A stretch of DNA of 64,000 nucleotides from Acinetobacter lwoffii (GTDB lineage Bacteria > Pseudomonadota > Gammaproteobacteria > Pseudomonadales > Moraxellaceae): positions 1 through 64,000 of the forward strand of contig NZ_JAMXXP010000002.1 of the NCBI RefSeq assembly GCF_024129355.1. Direction: 5' to 3'. A model generated the notes under the pieces. It saw nothing but the letters and a program-made list of their open reading frames with translations. It was not told the DNA's origin and searched no databases. The stretch's first letter is position 1, and every line of letters starts with the position of its first letter. This document shows positions 62,652 to 64,000 of this stretch, one piece after another. A program made the position numbers and the translations under genes.

Positions 62652-63839
62652 TTAAGCACGTTCTAACAATACCGCAACTGCAGGAAGGGTTTTACCTTCA
62701 ACGAATTCAAGGAATGCACCGCCACCCGTCGAGATATAACCAATTTTGTCAGCCACTTCATATTTATCAATCGCAGCAAGTGTGTCCCCACCGCCTGCAA
62801 TCGAGAAACCTTCCGATTCAGCAATTGCTAAAGATAAAGTTTTAGTCCCTTCACCGAATTGATCTACTTCAAATACGCCGACTGGCCCATTCCAAAGAAT
62901 GGTTTTAGAGGTTTTCAGGATTTCTGCAAATGCTTTCGCAGTTTCTGGACCTACATCTAGGATCATGTCGTTGTCAGCAACATCTGCAACGTTTTTCACC
63001 GTCGCTTTCGCAGCAGCCAATGAACCCAAGAAATCTTCAAAGTTAATTTCAGAGGCATCTGTAACGACTACGTCAGTTGGAAGTGGAACTGATACTTTTG
63101 CAGCAATGGCTTTTGCTGTATCGATCAGATCCTTTTCACACAGTGATTTGCCCACGTTATAGCCTGCCGCAGCAAGGAAAGTGTTGGCAATACCGCCACC
63201 AACAATCAATTGATCACAAATGTCAGAAAGTGAGGTCAAAACATCAAGTTTGGTTGAAACTTTAGAACCTGCAACAATCGCCACCATTGGTTTTTCTGGA
63301 GTTTTCAGTGCACGACCAAGTGCATCCAGTTCAGCTGCCAATAAAGGACCTGCTGCTGCAACTTTTGCTAAACGTGCTACACCTTCAGTAGACGCTTCTG
63401 CACGGTGCGCTGTACCAAAGGCATCCATCACGAATACATCACAAAGTGCTGCATATTTTGCTGCAAGCTCTGGATTGTTTTTCTTTTCACCGACGTTAAA
63501 ACGGCAGTTTTCAAGTAGAACCACCTGGCCTGGCTGAACTTCAACACCATTTAAATAGTCAGTGAACAGTTTCACGTCCTGACCCAAAGCTTCAGTCAAG
63601 TAAGCCGCTACAGGAGCAAGTGACTGTTCAGCTTTAGGCTCACCTTCAACCGGACGACCCAGATGAGAATACACCATGACTGCAGCGCCTTTTTCTAGTG
63701 CTGCTTTAATCGTTGGCAATGCTGCACGAAGACGCGCATCGCTGGTGATCACACCATTTTTAACAGGAACGTTTAAATCTTCACGGATCAGAACACGTTT
63801 ACCTGCTAAATCGAGGTCAGTCATACGCTGAAAGTTCAT
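62652..63839 (-). CDS. pgk: Phosphoglycerate kinase
   Basis: Transfers phosphate from 1,3-bisphosphoglycerate to ADP. It has 395 residues, usual. The start [25 protein letters not shown] matches the family; PGK signature [11 protein letters not shown] at 15-25. C-terminal nucleotide region [15 protein letters not shown] and [17 protein letters not shown] are present. First of the pgk - lipoprotein - fba run on the minus strand. Confidence 0.97.
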   Translation of the reverse strand: MNFQRMTDLDLAGKRVLIREDLNVPVKNGVITSDARLRAALPTIKAALEKGAAVMVYSHLGRPVEGEPKAEQSLAPVAAYLTEALGQDVKLFTDYLNGVEVQPGQVVLLENCRFNVGEKKNNPELAAKYAALCDVFVMDAFGTAHRAEASTEGVARLAKVAAAGPLLAAELDALGRALKTPEKPMVAIVAGSKVSTKLDVLTSLSDICDQLIVGGGIANTFLAAAGYNVGKSLCEKDLIDTAKAIAAKVSVPLPTDVVVTDASEINFEDFLGSLAAAKATVKNVADVADNDMILDVGPETAKAFAEILKTSKTILWNGPVGVFEVDQFGEGTKTLSLAIAESEGFSIAGGGDTLAAIDKYEVADKIGYISTGGGAFLEFVEGKTLPAVAVLLERA

Positions 63840-63978
63840 GTAGAGCTCACTTTATAGATATTAAAACCAGGCGATTTTAAATGATTATGCAGAAAAAGGT
63901 TAGCATCTTTTGCAGAAATCATTATGAATGCCAAAGTTTTGTTATGATAGAAAAAAGCCTCTTTTAGATTCAGTCCCT

Positions 63979-64000
63979 ATGTCGATACATCCTGATCCAA
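63979..64000 (+). CDS. Possible start of a gene cut off by the window
   Basis: An ATG at 63979 opens MSIHPDP, divergent from pgk, and stays open to the edge. Only seven codons are visible and no ribosome-binding site is seen, so this is weak. Confidence 0.25.

Overview
The window looks like ordinary chromosome of an Acinetobacter species (Moraxellaceae, Gammaproteobacteria). The evidence is the AT-leaning composition (about 40-43% G+C by eye), the sequence character of the recognisable enzymes, the iscRSUA-hscBA-fdx cluster, the trkA/ktrB-type potassium pair, the putP / Lrp-type regulator / putA proline cluster, and several small proteins that look lineage-specific. Nearly all coding sequence is housekeeping. 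No prophage, CRISPR array, rRNA or tRNA was seen. The only mobile DNA is the end of an IS5-like element at the left edge.

Layout. 1-156: IS end. 274-6.5 kb: CinA-like amidase, a secreted unknown, methylcitrate cycle genes prpB-prpC, a divergent TetR regulator, argF, a small secreted unknown and a YnfA-type membrane protein. 6.6-12.9 kb, minus strand: clpA, clpS, a membrane-anchored unknown, argC, a YgjP-type metallopeptidase and rpiA. 12.9-17.2 kb, plus: ilvA, a small membrane unknown and the overlapping potassium-uptake pair. 17.3-22 kb, minus: pldA, a PreP-like M16 protease and a GNAT acetyltransferase. 22.3-24.2 kb: PfkB kinase, Rieske protein and membrane protein. 24.3-30.3 kb: YidB-like protein, two divergent conserved unknowns, ppiD, HU, phasin and an SCP2/UbiJ-like protein. 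30.3-35.8 kb: isc cluster. 35.9-43.6 kb, minus: membrane adenylate cyclase, HIT protein, mfd, a small unknown and aspA. 44-50 kb: proline use (putP, regulator, putA). 50.1-57.5 kb: trmA, a tail-anchored LRAT-like protein, bestrophin, glnS, ppiB-like cyclophilin and lpxH. 57.7-64 kb: HpaI aldolase, nitroreductase, DMT transporter, and fba, a small lipoprotein and pgk.

How genes work together. PrpC and PrpB are two steps of propionyl-CoA disposal; the dehydratase step is not encoded here. ClpS feeds N-degron substrates to ClpA. The isc genes build and deliver Fe-S clusters; the operon starts at a near-consensus IscR-repressed promoter, and intergenic hairpins at two points may set different expression levels. 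PutP imports proline, PutA oxidises it to glutamate, and the adjacent Lrp-type protein probably controls them because this PutA starts directly with its dimerisation/PRODH region and has no ribbon-helix-helix domain. Pgk and Fba share a locus but each, and the lipoprotein between them, has its own terminator.

Most worth a second look: an LRAT-like thiol acyltransferase with the His/His/Cys residues conserved and a C-terminal membrane segment (52056-52643); two copies of a roughly 90 bp REP-like folded repeat; the isc promoter and hairpins; a 38-codon ORF overlapping the start of the cyclophilin gene; and a terminator-like hairpin directly in front of a secreted protein gene. I did not find a clearly new multi-gene system.
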